Assembly (NCBI GenBank): GCA_026874595.1
Contig: CM049307.1
Coordinates: 53,480,370-53,544,369, forward strand
Origin: Sipunculus nudus
Lineage: Eukaryota > Annelida > Sipuncula > Golfingiida > Sipunculidae
Direction of reading: 5' to 3'
DNA length: 64,000 nt
Part shown: in pieces, positions 39,001 through 46,153 of the stretch
How positions within the stretch are numbered: position 1 is the first letter of the stretch
Layout of the letters: each line of letters begins with the position of its first letter
Translations under genes and position numbers: made by a program
The notes under the pieces: generated by a model
The model's database searches: none
Told to the model about the DNA's origin: nothing
Seen by the model: the letters and a program-made list of their open reading frames with translations, nothing else

Positions 39001-42000
39001 TCTCACATAGCTCTTTATCATACGCAAAACTGGTGGCGCCACCTTCAACCATTTTTGCACAGCGTCCATCTGTTTGTCTGCCACGGGCTAAAATCACTCA
39101 TAAACATATAGTGGTTTGACTTATCTGCCTCAAATTTTGCATATGTATACAACTTGGATGGCTTTCTGGATTTTGTGGTAGGTGGCGCAACCTACATACA
39201 CCATTTGGCTGCAGACATCCATGCTAATATGCAACACACCTCACTCTATTTCCCCTTGCTACTCAATCCATGCCTCACTTCACCTGTTCCACTCTGATTT
39301 AGGCGGATACACGTAGTCGCTTGTCGACTACCTGTATTCTAGTTGTATTTCATTTTGAATAAAAATACAATTGTTGCAATGGAGTTGATGATGCATGACA
39401 CCTTTTCTGTGTTGAACACTAGAAAGATTGATTAAGATCTTGGTGGAGGTGCATATGTAGGCTCACACTGAATCTCTAGTTTCATATACTTTCAGGCTTA
39501 TGAAGCTTGTAGCAGTGCCAGAGAAGCTGAACAGCTACTACAGAACATTATGGTGAGTATTCATGGTTATTACCTATTGTTCCTGCTTCCTCAGAATGCG
39601 GGACATTGATTTGGGTTTGTCTGTCCATCTGTCAGTTTTATTTCCATGTAATAACTTTCCTAATTATTATATGATTTAATTCATATTTTGATCAGTGATT
39701 GCTCTCATGCATACCCTGGATGGGATTGGTTTTGGTGTGTCTGTCTGATAAGATAATAATACAATAGCATCTTTCATTATTGATATGATGAAAAAGCACA
39801 TTTAGTGTCACTAATAACCAACAGGTGTCACAAGCAGGTGACATAAATTAATGCTGGCTTAATAAATAATTATGTACATCTGCAGAATTCTATTCCAGAT
39901 TTTGACTAGTGACCTTTGATTTTCCTGCTGTCAACCAGGCTCTGTGTTCAGCACCTGTGGGTCCTGGTTAAATCCCCAAAATATGCACTTATTGTGAGTG
40001 GAACATGGCTGTGGGGTACAGTCTTCCCATTAAGCCTGTGTAGGGGCCAACCATGAAATTTCTCACCACCCCCTGGACTAAAGAAGCTCATGGCTGTTAC
40101 TTATTTTCATAAAAAAATAGTTTGAGTCAGTCGCTCTACGAGCAGTGAATAGTTTACATTTCTGATAAGCATTTTTAATGCTGCCATTTATGCTGCCATT
40201 TAAATGGCATTTCTCCAGACATGTAAGTCTATGCCATTTGATATTTAGCCTGTATCTGCCAGTAATGTTGTTTGATACTGGTAGTTTCTTTGAAAGGAAA
40301 AGTGTTATTATAAGAAAAAGCATGAAACTTTGTAATGTTTTATTGATTTCATTAACAGTAGGACAGTGTAAAATAATAAACTAGAAAACAGATAGTGGAT
40401 AGTCCACAGAAATCATGAGTGAAGTGAGGGGAAATAGGGTGAAATATGTTGCAAATTAGCATTGATGTCTGCCAAGTAAACATGATTGTATGTGGAGCCA
40501 CCTGCATTTGAATGAGAAAGCTAACCAAGGTGTATACATATGCAAAATTCCAAGTGGATAAGTCACACCAATACTGAGATATGAGTGAATATTACCCTAG
40601 GCTGATAATCAGATGGACACCACACAAAGAATGGTTGTAGGTTGGGCCACCAAATTTGTGTAAGTTGTAGACCTTTGCAAGATCAATAATCATGCAAATT
40701 TCGGGCCTATATGTCAAACTAGTCCTGATATGTTGGCATGGATATATTTTGTGTAAACATGTTTTTAGGTGGCGCCACCTGCCAGTTCAATGAAAAATTT
40801 ATCCAAGATGTATATACATTAAAAATTTCAGGTGGATAAGTCAAACCACTGCAGAGATACGAGTGGTTTTCACCCTAAACAAACAAACAGATGGACACCA
40901 CGCAAAAATGGTTGTAGTTTGGGCCAACAAATATGTGTAAGCTGTAGAGTTATGCAAGATCCATAACCATGCAAATTTTCAGGCCTTTTGGTCAAAAAAG
41001 TTCTGAGATATTAACATGGATGTGTAATGGGTTAATGTGATTTTAGGTGGTGTCACCTGTCATATAAACAAAAATCTATCAGAGATATATACACGTTCAA
41101 AATTTAAGGTAGATTTATAAGTCAAACCACTGCCGGGATATGAGTGATTTTAACCCAAGGCAGATGAACAGATGGAAGCTGTGCAAAAATGGTTGTAGAT
41201 GGTGCCACTCGTTTTTTATGCATGATATAAAGCTATCCAAGAGGTATTCACTCATGCAAACTTTCAGCCTGATTGGCCGAACAAGTCCCAAGATGTGTGG
41301 GTTTATTTGTTAAAACAGACGCACAGATTGACACAGTGCAGAAAGGTCAGAGGTCAACCTAAAGTTATGGCACACCAGTTCACATGTGACACAATCATAC
41401 TTCTTAGTTTCATCAAATTCTGCCCAGTGGTTACCTATGTGGCAGCAGGGTCCAGCTGAAAACTTAGTATCCACAAAACTGTTTGACTTAGGCCAAAAAA
41501 AAAAGGATGGTTCTCAGGCTTTTTTTCATGAATCCGTGCAGGTGGGCATTATTTTGTATTACCTTTTTTGTATGTTTCAATAAAAATGATCAGGGAAAAG
41601 CATGATAATAACAGAATGTTTTTCCTGAAAAGGTAAAAGCACTACATAAAGAAAACTTATCAAAATTGTATAATTTTATCTTCTTGAAAGATAAAAATCA
41701 AAATCAAAATTTTTTATGTGGGGGGTTAAAAATGAAGCAGGCGGTGCTTGAGAACCATTACTTTAATTTTTTTGGCCTTATCCACCTACAATCATGTTTA
41801 CGTGGCAGACATCAATGCTAATATGCTGTACATCTTACTTTATTTTCCATTTCCACTAAATCTGTCCCTAACTTTACCACTCTGATGTCAGTGGATATAT
41901 GTACTTGCTTGTCAACTACCCGTATTCTAGTTTTACAATTGGCAACCAGGAATTCATGGATAATGACAATCAGCTAATGTCTATCTAGATGTTAAATTAG

Positions 42001-42232
42001 AAGCTTGTAGCTCTAGTTATATTTACTTTTTTCTGACAACTGGTGCAATATCTTCTGTTACTATGTTAAATCAATGATCAGTGTCAACCTTGTACATGTG
42101 GTGAATTTCATTTTTATTTAGGTGCGTCGTGGTGCAGGGGTAACTGAGACTACAAGACGGGTAGGAAAGGAGATGTCAAGAAGAATGTATGAACTGTTCA
42201 CTGCCAGAGATCCAGATTTTATCATTACATGA
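11871..42232 (+). CDS. EME1: EME1, crossover junction endonuclease subunit (11 exons)
   Basis: EME1 is the regulatory, non-catalytic partner of MUS81. The nuclear heterodimer cuts branched DNA such as 3' flaps, stalled forks and nicked Holliday junctions. Exons: 11871-12008, 23349-23858, 24520-24729, 28818-28964, 29921-30013, 32073-32176, 33913-34045, 36210-36325, 37166-37349, 39496-39552, 42122-42232. All use AG/GT borders with matching phases and give 600 residues (human is about 570). Residues 4-46 look like a CUE domain. Residues 47-216 are disordered and acidic/basic with a KRRK nuclear signal at 206-209 after an SPVK CDK-type site. Residues 217-282 form a Lys/Glu coiled coil. About 286-450 is the ERCC4-like fold without the ERKxxxD nuclease motif, and the rest is the helix-hairpin-helix tail. 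Diagnostic matches to human EME1 are ALVDLQL, FTKAVAE.PFK and RRG.GVT.T.RR.G.E.SRR. Introns are swollen by transposons. EME2 is the alternative, but length and N-terminal region favour EME1. Confidence 0.93.
12009..13460. other. EME1 intron 1, proximal part
   Basis: No exon recognised. A G run at 12053-12066. At 12727-12775 GCGACGCAACAG and CTGTTGCGTTGC form an imperfect inverted repeat of about 40 bases of unknown origin. Confidence 0.4.
14436..14468. repeat. Poly-C tract
   Basis: Long C homopolymer broken by single T bases. Similar C or G runs occur at about 17430-17448, 18450-18470, 26186-26197 and 48231-48250, often inside family B elements. Lengths may be unreliable in the assembly. Confidence 0.7.
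15250..17028 (+). mobile_element. Family A Helentron/HINE-like element, copy A
   Basis: Starts GTATCCGCCAAAACGAAG (self-complementary with GCGGATAC) and ends GGCGGATAC, a hairpin GTAGTCGCTTGTCGACTAC (16997-17015) and TTCTAGTT. The interior alternates two modules of about 148 and 131 bp, each border being GGTGGCGCCACC or a one-base variant (ten borders from 15600 to 16866). It interrupts family B copy c. The 5' part is CpG-rich (CCGCCGCCGCC). Confidence 0.85.
18005..18388. mobile_element. CpG-rich palindromic MITE
   Basis: 384 bp with 16-bp perfect inverted ends (AGGGTGCTTTTCCATG / CATGGAAAAGCACCCT). The interior repeats GCCGCGCGGC at least six times, mostly within the larger palindrome GTTTGCCGCGCGGCAAAC. 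Base composition is unlike the AT-rich surroundings. The open frames on both strands are side effects of the palindromes. Confidence 0.8.
18553..18985 (+). pseudogene. Endonuclease/exonuclease/phosphatase-domain remnant
   Basis: Translations show YRSPACPISNFFSEL, then in another frame DLNLPIVIMGDSIID, QLVREPTNDHGNTIDLVFTN, a TGA at 18825, and continuing SVSTLENTWSDHMI. These are the late motifs of apurinic-like endonucleases (GDFN-type, T..G..ID.V.TN, SDH) found in non-LTR retrotransposons and at the C-terminus of Helentron proteins. One frameshift near 18650 and at least one stop make it dead. Confidence 0.7.
19330..19790. repeat. TAATAG-rich repeat, copy 1
   Basis: Shares about 450 bp, inverted, with 53820-54300 (ATGAAGCATATCAGCAAATA region plus the TAATAG block). 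Ends in (TATTAC)n-type arrays. Probably the interior or end of a TIR element. Confidence 0.6.
19910..20549. mobile_element. hAT-like non-autonomous element 3
   Basis: 640 bp with inverted ends TAGTGGTGGG / CCCACCACTA and subterminal ATCGAT/GATCAA-like repeats. The flanks GTTTGTAT and GTTGGTAA agree at 6 of 8 bases, consistent with a decayed 8-bp duplication. Confidence 0.55.
21151..22588. other. EME1 intron 1, unassigned
   Basis: No exon recognised. CAAGGAGGGTACAGACGTAA then CCTCCTTG near 21920 is a small inverted repeat. The minus frame at 22007-22249 has no known family. Confidence 0.4.
22589..22853. mobile_element. TIR MITE (ATGGTTCTCAGGC), copy 1
   Basis: Perfect inverted ends ATGGTTCTCAGGCAC / GTGCCTGAGAACCAT about 265 bp apart with an AT-rich interior. 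A second copy (41489-41779) shares most of the interior. The right flank extends the inverted repeat with a CCTTTTTTT tract. Confidence 0.8.
22854..23348. other. EME1 intron 1, distal end
   Basis: No exon recognised. The plus frame 22976-23305 has no family resemblance. The polypyrimidine tract and acceptor of exon 2 lie at the right edge. Confidence 0.45.
23349..23858 (+). CDS. EME1: EME1 exon 2: disordered regulatory region
   Basis: 170 codons between acceptor TTTTCAG and donor GAG|GTAGGT, phase 0 on both sides. Composition is low-complexity Ser/Asp/Glu/Lys, as in the N-terminal half of other EME1 proteins. It has a basic stretch (RKQRSKK), repeated Ser-Asp acidic clusters (YSDSSDVEPE, AISSDDDEP), a hydrophobic-acidic TVISD that could be a SUMO-interaction motif, and near its end SPVKRRKL, a CDK consensus fused to a monopartite nuclear signal. 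CDK1/PLK1 phosphorylation of EME1 is known in other organisms; its use here is inference. Confidence 0.88.
23859..24519. other. EME1 intron 2
   Basis: 660 bp without recognised exon. CACCACACTGTGC motifs recur at about 24247, 24328 and 24420, a weak local repeat. Confidence 0.5.
24520..24729 (+). CDS. EME1: EME1 exon 3: Lys/Glu coiled coil
   Basis: Seventy codons from acceptor ACACAG to donor AGG|GTAAGA, phase 0. The centre is almost all Lys/Glu/Arg/Ala (a long single helix or coiled coil), and the exon closes with KPGECLR. Human EME1 has the same layout, a charged helix followed by RPEECLK just before the ERCC4 domain. This fixes the exon as EME1 rather than a generic charged protein. Confidence 0.9.
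24849..26302 (+). mobile_element. Family B element, copy d (compact reference copy)
   Basis: 1.45 kb from TTTTTAGCTCAGCTGACTGT to CAGCTGAGCACAGTGACC then AATGGGTCTCTTGTTT, the clearest uninterrupted copy of the non-modular subtype. It has GTCTGTCTGTC near the 5' end, a (TA)n and a C run near the 3' end and no ORF. It lies in EME1 intron 3, about 120 bp after the donor. Confidence 0.78.
26303..28817. other. EME1 intron 3, unassigned
   Basis: AT-rich with many short A and T tracts. No exon or bounded element recognised. A direct repeat AAGTTAGTCTTAAATCAAGT occurs twice near 28370-28430. Confidence 0.45.
28818..28964 (+). CDS. EME1: EME1 exon 4: start of ERCC4-like domain
   Basis: Forty-nine codons from acceptor GACACAG. 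It opens with LVTVMLDTALMQ, the first strand of the ERCC4-like fold (human has IIVVLDPVLLQ), and ends MVTWWREVTQ. I chose donor CAG|GTCAAG at 28964 because it keeps phase 0 for exon 5 and matches where human sequence diverges. An alternative GAG|GTCACA six bases earlier would also keep frame. Confidence 0.85.
28965..29920. other. EME1 intron 4
   Basis: No element with recognisable ends. The plus frame 29201-29422 has no known family. Confidence 0.45.
29921..30013 (+). CDS. EME1: EME1 exon 5
   Basis: Thirty-one codons, acceptor TTACCAG and donor CAG|GTTGGC, phase 0. It encodes PQVLVLLSADKFIPMV, matching the human PTVLVLLRAEAFVSMI segment of the ERCC4-like core. Confidence 0.9.
30014..30559. 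other. EME1 intron 5, proximal part
   Basis: Nothing recognised. Confidence 0.4.
30560..31620 (-). pseudogene. LINE (CR1/L2-like) reverse-transcriptase 3' remnant
   Basis: Minus-strand translations in shifting frames show, in order, ITPSSKVRNIGVLF, LVHSFITSKLDYCNAIL, IQNTATRIITG...DHITPI, and FSVVGQKMWNDLPDTVRE..SEFVSKLKIYLF. These are the C-terminal RT motifs of CR1/L2/Jockey-type LINEs. A (TTA)n tract at 30568-30592 follows as a 3' tail, as in CR1/L2 elements. Several frameshifts; inactive. Located in EME1 intron 5. Confidence 0.8.
31872..32010 (+). mobile_element. Family B element 5' fragment, copy e
   Basis: The 5' hairpin (TTAGCTCAGCTGACTATAAG) and the first 130 bp, then truncation about 60 bp before EME1 exon 6. 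Confidence 0.7.
32073..32176 (+). CDS. EME1: EME1 exon 6
   Basis: Thirty-four codons plus two bases, acceptor TTTTTAG and donor CAG|GTAAAT. It contains TLRNYIEKSTERM...VTLMVQGLEKYFR, aligning with human TLQGFVTDITAK...LSLVIVDQEKCF. It lies just after a truncated family B repeat at 31872-32010. Confidence 0.9.
32459..33697 (+). mobile_element. Family A element, copy B (3'-truncated, SINE inside)
   Basis: Begins GTATCCACCAAAACAAAG and has GGTGGCGCC-type borders near 33187, 33332 and 33611. The 3' hairpin is absent, so truncated near 33697. Split by a tRNA-derived SINE at 32771-33170. Confidence 0.75.
32771..33170 (+). mobile_element. tRNA-derived SINE with 10-bp target duplication
   Basis: 400 bp flanked by the perfect duplication AACATACACA (32761-32770 and 33171-33180). 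The head is tRNA-like, with A box GTGGCTCAGGGGTAGAGCG and B box GTTCGAATC, most like a tRNA-Leu(CAA) origin from ACTCAAAG. It has an unrelated body and an A-rich tail ending A(n). Not a functional tRNA gene. Confidence 0.88.
33913..34045 (+). CDS. EME1: EME1 exon 7
   Basis: Begins in phase 2 (AG|A gives Arg) and ends GAG|GTAACT in phase 0. It encodes a basic linker rich in Gln, Arg and Lys, then LSRIEVEE, which matches human VSRVDAEE and must continue into ALVDLQL of exon 8. Confidence 0.9.
34046..35067. other. EME1 intron 7, proximal part
   Basis: No exon or element with clear ends. A family-like GGAGCCCAATCAC near 34091 resembles a decayed TTAA-MITE end. Confidence 0.4.
35068..36209 (+). 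repeat. 40-bp minisatellite carrying the exon 8 splice acceptor
   Basis: About 28 tandem copies of a 40-bp unit (core GTCAGTGGTGTATGTTTCAG plus GCCCTGGTTGACCTACAGCT), identity roughly 85-100 percent, a few units shortened or with a 4-base insert. Every intact unit contains TGTATGTTTCAG|GCCCTGGTTGA, i.e. the EME1 exon 8 acceptor and its first codons ALVDLQL. The array runs directly into the real exon at 36210. Confidence 0.93.
36210..36325 (+). CDS. EME1: EME1 exon 8, last unit of a splice-site minisatellite
   Basis: Thirty-eight codons plus two bases, acceptor GTATGTTTCAG and donor CAA|GTGAGT. It encodes ALVDLQLTT... to FRFTKAVAEMPFK, a diagnostic EME1 block. The acceptor and first 21 coding bases are the final copy of the 40-bp tandem repeat filling the preceding kilobase. 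The exon differs from the upstream copies at GATTTGCAG versus GACCTACAG and continues as unique coding DNA. Confidence 0.93.
36326..37165. other. EME1 intron 8
   Basis: 840 bp of ordinary AT-rich intron. No element recognised. Confidence 0.5.
37166..37349 (+). CDS. EME1: EME1 exon 9
   Basis: One base plus sixty-one codons, acceptor AATAAATAG, donor CAG|GTATGT. It encodes FDFHLESGASVKIDKDGNG, then WKQMLQQF.NVS.E.A.AII..YP.P..L, matching the C-terminal helix-hairpin-helix part of human EME1 (FSFCLESDW..., QIQQLNRVSLEMASAVV). Confidence 0.92.
37605..39344 (+). mobile_element. Family A element, copy C
   Basis: Starts GTATCCCCCAAAACAGAG, ends with hairpin GTAGTCGCTTGTCGACTAC (39313-39331) and TATTCTAGTT. 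Ten GGTGGCGCCACC-type borders (37919 to 39181). A duplicated dimer of modules (about 38548-38830 and 38830-39110) is nearly identical, pointing to recent internal expansion. Lies in EME1 intron 9. Confidence 0.85.
39496..39552 (+). CDS. EME1: EME1 exon 10
   Basis: Nineteen codons, acceptor ACTTTCAG, donor ATG|GTGAGT, phase 0. AYEACSSAREAEQLLQNIM matches human AYQQC.SDKERQNLLADIQ. It sits 150 bp after family A copy C. Confidence 0.9.
39553..40378. other. EME1 intron 10, proximal part
   Basis: No exon or element with recognised ends. Confidence 0.4.
40379..41488 (-). mobile_element. Family A element, copy E1 (inverted half)
   Basis: Minus-oriented family A sequence from AACTAGAAAACAGATAGTGG to TAGTATCCACAAAACTG, with decayed palindrome borders at 40770 and 41047. 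It abuts a TIR MITE on the right and is followed by a plus-oriented family A end. Confidence 0.7.
41489..41779. mobile_element. TIR MITE (ATGGTTCTCAGGC), copy 2
   Basis: About 290 bp with extended inverted ends TAGGCCAAAAAA and TTTTTTGGCCTTA around ATGGTTCTCAGGC / GCTTGAGAACCAT. The interior matches 22589-22853. It sits exactly at the switch between opposite family A halves. Confidence 0.75.
41780..41935 (+). mobile_element. Family A element 3' end, copy E2
   Basis: The last 155 bp of family A in plus orientation, ending GTGGATATATGTACTTGCTT, GTCAACTACCC and TATTCTAGTT (hairpin mutated). With E1 it forms an inverted pair in EME1 intron 10. Confidence 0.7.
42122..42232 (+). CDS. EME1: EME1 exon 11 and stop
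   Basis: Thirty-six codons and TGA (42230-42232), acceptor TTATTTAG. It encodes VRRGAGVTETTRRVGKEMSR and a short tail, the most conserved EME1 C-terminal block (human VRRGEGVTSTSRRIGPELSR). A polyadenylation hexamer follows at 42291. Confidence 0.94.
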   Translation: MRRGAGVTETTRRVGKEMSRRMYELFTARDPDFIIT

Positions 42233-42290
42233 TCTTAAATCTGTAAGAAATTCATATATTCATCATATCATCACACTGTTTGTTTTCATG

Positions 42291-42296
42291 AATAAA
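42291..42296 (+). terminator. EME1 polyadenylation signal
   Basis: AATAAA 59 bases after the EME1 stop codon, the first perfect hexamer downstream. A 3' UTR of about 80 bases is implied if it is used. Confidence 0.6.
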
Positions 42297-42902
42297 TGTT
42301 ACCTTATTTATTTTTCACATTTGTACAAGTTGTGTGTCAGTGTTCTCAGTTCAAAAACTTGTCCAGTTGTCCAGCTGTCAGTATGGATGTGTGGTATGAT
42401 TTTATTTGTATATAGAATTGAACCAGTCCATATACAATACCAGTATATTTTTTTTGTACAGTAAGGCAGTAAGGATGGGATCATTTTTTTTAATGCAAAA
42501 CCTGTTACATTTTTGCAAGGTTTCAAATATGTTTGAAAAGTTACAGGCCAACAGGCCATGTAATTTACAGGTTTAACAGACCCTCCAAGAAATTACTGGC
42601 CAGCCTCTTCTGCCATCAAGTATTATTTGCAGTAAAGCATAGAAATATATAATATTAATTCTATGAAGTTGCAAGGAAAAGGAAACCTGTAGGGCAGTGT
42701 CTTAATATTTAATGAAACAGCAGTCATTTCATTTAGTCTAAATCTGATATTTTTATATTTATATCACATTCATCTTGCATCTCTTCTGTATTGAAACTGT
42801 GCCATAATCTGATGACTGCTTATATATCAGTTTGGATCTTTATGGTCTAAGATGATTTAATGAAAATACATGTTCAATATACTGTTTAACAAGTCATTAC
42901 CT
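42297..42902. other. Downstream of EME1
   Basis: AT-rich 3' flank with no recognised feature apart from possible alternative 3' UTR. Confidence 0.4.
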
Positions 42903-42906
42903 TTAA

Positions 42907-43405
42907 AGGGACATAATCAGGAGCAATGTTATGCCTATTTTTTCACACTATCAGTTCACTTTTGCTTTATATTAAAGTTTCCTAACGAAACCATCTCAGC
43001 ACACAGTCTCAGTGCCTAGTATACGGCTGTTTAACAGCTTGTTATTGTTCTACATGTTGGTAAACATAGTCCACGTGTCTGTTTACCATAACAAGGCAGC
43101 GCGACCAGAGGTCTGATTGTGACCCAAAACACAATGTTTCAGCCAGCGGGAACATGTATTACATTTTTTGGGCCAAGTCAGTAAGGGAATCTCTATATTG
43201 ACACGTTGTGGCCCTGAAGATGCACTTGCTGTGTTTATGTTGACACATTGTTGCACCCGGTCGACTGTTTTTAACACTGTGCTTAATCTGTTTACAGGAT
43301 TAAGCAAACGGTTGCAGGGCAATATTTTGGCAGGTACAGGTTTATTTCAGGGGGAGAAGTTACTTTAGAGTCAATGCAACATGTTTTATGGGTGATTGGG
43401 CCCCT
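42907..43405. mobile_element. TTAA-flanked MITE, copy 2
   Basis: 499 bp, ends AGGGACATAATCAGG / GTGATTGGGCCCCT, flanked by TTAA at 42903-42906 and 43406-43409. Similar to 10081-10528 over most of its length. Confidence 0.72.
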
Positions 43406-43550
43406 TTAAAGGTACATAATGATTTGCAACAACATGTAATATCTCACCCTATTAGGTAATTTTGAGTAAATATCAAAGTTACCCGACCTTTCCATAACAA
43501 TGAGAAGAAACATGTATGAAAGGACACAGAAGAAACACTGGTTAAAAGCT

Positions 43551-46153
43551 TGAACAAGTGACCCATGGGTCATGACACTCAGCTGAATGGGAAGAGATTC
43601 AGAAAAGGAAATTTTATCATCTGAATGGTAGTATATACTGATTCAACTGAAGCATCAAACAGATTAACCAACAGGGCAAAATTGTGTCTGTATTTATATA
43701 TCTCAAAAATAGAGAAAAAATGCGTTAACTTTAAAAAATACAGGTGGCTCCACCAGTCTGCAGAAACTAATAAAAACTATTAATGTTCAATATCCATGCA
43801 AAGAAGCATGGTGGTCTCTGGATAAGTTGTTCAGATATTTCAGCTTTCTTATCAAATTTTTTATTATTCTGAGCTGTACTTTGGAGTGCCATAGCTCAAA
43901 GGATATGGGTAACAGAGACCTAATTTCAGGTTTCCACAGACACTTTTCATGGGCCTCCTTGCATGACAAGAATGAAGATTCTAGGTCCAGTTGTTACAAT
44001 TTGTGCCACGTTAACAGACGATAGCATCCTTGAAGGTCTCAAAAACAGAGAAAACAATTTGAGAAATTGAATAAAATATAGGTGGCACCACCAGTTTGCA
44101 GAAACTTATGAAACACTCCATAATCAAAATCCATGCAAAGAATCATGGTGATCTCTGCATTAGTTGTTCAGATACTTCAGCTTTTGTGTCAAATTGTCCA
44201 TTATTCCGAGGGATACTTCGGAGTCCTATAGCTTGAAGGATATGGGTAACAGAGACCTAATTTCAGGTTTCCACAGACACTTTTCATGGGCCTCCTTGCA
44301 TGACAAGAATGAAGATTCTAGGTCCAGTTGTTACAATTTGTACCCCGTTGACAGATAACCACATCTTTAAAGGTCTCAAAAATAAAGAAAAAAATTGGTA
44401 AAAATTTGAAAAAAAAATAGAGGTGGCGCACCCAGTCTGCTGAAATTGATGGAACATGTCATGATCAATATGTATGCCAAAAATCATGAGCATCAGTGTT
44501 GTAGTTATTGAGATACTGGAGTTTTTGTATCAATTTTTCATTATTCTTGGGGGGTACTTTTGGAGCCATACAACTTAATGGATATGTGTAACGGAGACCT
44601 AATTTCAGGTTTCCATGGAGATTTTTCATGGGTCTCCCTGTGTGTAAAGAATGAAGATTCTAGGTCCAGTTGTTATGATATGTGCCCTGTTAACAGATGT
44701 TCATATCTTAAAAAGTCTCAAAAATAGAGAAAAAAAATCGTAAAAAATCGAAAAATACAGGTGGGTGCCACCAGTCTGCAGGACCTGATGGAACACTCCA
44801 TGATCAATATGTATGCCAAAAATCATGACCATCAGTGATGTAGTTAATGAGATATTGAAGTTTTTGTATGAAATTTTTTAATATTCTTGGGGGTACTTTT
44901 GGGCCCGATAGCTCACAGGATATGGGTAACAGAGACCTAATTTCTGGTTTCCAAGGAGATTTTTCGATTTTTACCTTTCAGAAAGTCAAGTTACAAGATT
45001 CTAGGTCCAACGGTTACGATTTGTGCCTGGTTAACGGACAGACAGACAGACAACAGACAAAGAGTGATCGCTATAGCTCAGCATGACTGAAAGTCAGCTG
45101 AGCTAAAAAATACAGGTGGCGCCACCAGAATGCAGAAACTAATGAAACATTTCATGATCAATATCCATGCAAAGAATCATGGTGATCAATATAATAATTG
45201 TTCAGATACTTGAGCTTTTGAATCAAATTTTCCATTATTCCGGGGGGTACTTCGGAGCCCCATAGCTCAGAGGTTATGGGTAACAGAGATCTAATTTCAA
45301 GTGTTTAAGGAGACTTTTCATGGGCCTCTCAGCATGTCAAGAGAGAAGATTCTAGGTCCAGTTGTTACGATTTGTGCCATGTTAACAGATGACCACATCT
45401 TATGAGGTCTCAAAAATAGAGAAAAAAATTTGTAAAAATAAAAAAAATACAGGTGGCGCCACCAGACTGCAGAAACTGATGAAACATTCCATGATCAATA
45501 TCCATGCAAAGAATCATGGTGATCAATGCAATAGTTGTTCAGATACTGGAGCTTTTGAATCAAATTTTCCATTATTCTGGGGGGTATTTCGGAGCCCCAT
45601 AGCTCAGAGGTTATGGGTAACAGAGACTTAATTTCAGGTTTCCAAAGAGACTTTTCATGGGCCTCCAAGAATTTTAAGAGAGAAGATTCTAGGTCCAGTC
45701 ATTACAATTTGTGCCCTGTTAACAGATGACCACATCTCAAGAGGTCTCAAAAATAAAGAAAAAAATTAGTAAAAATCGAAAAAATATAGGTGGCGCCACC
45801 AGACTGCAGAAACTGATGAAACATTCCATGATCAATATCCATGCACAGAATCATGGTGATCAATGCAATAGTTGTTCAGATACTTGAGCTTTTGTATCAA
45901 ATTTTCCATTTTTCTAGGGGGTACTTCGGAGCCCCATAGCTCAGAGGTTATGGGTAACAGAGACCTAATTTCAGGTTTCCAAGGAGATTTTTCATGGTAC
46001 TCCCTGGATGTCAAGTTAGAAGATTCCAGGTCCAGTGGTTACGATTTGTGCCTGGTTAACGGACAGACAGACGGAAAGACAGACAGACAGACGGACGACG
46101 GACAAAGAGTGATCGCTATAGCTCAGATGACTTTCAGTCAGCTGAGCTAAAAA
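43551..46153 (-). mobile_element. Family B modular element, copy f
   Basis: 3' end GAACAAGTGACCCATGGGTC at 43551, 5' hairpin TAGCTCAGATGACTTTCAGT... ending 46153 after GACAGACAGACAGACGGACG. The interior holds seven modules of about 335 bp with GGTGGCGCCACC or near variants at 43744, 44082, 44422, 44761, 45116, 45453 and 45790. The repeated plus-frame MGNRDLISGF is a by-product of the repeats, broken between modules. Intergenic, between EME1 and MXRA7. Confidence 0.85.

Noticed and set aside
43827-46150. Recurrent frames containing MGNRDLISGF in family B modules
   Set aside because: They recur because the 337-bp modules recur; frames break between modules, differ in length and have no protein-family resemblance.
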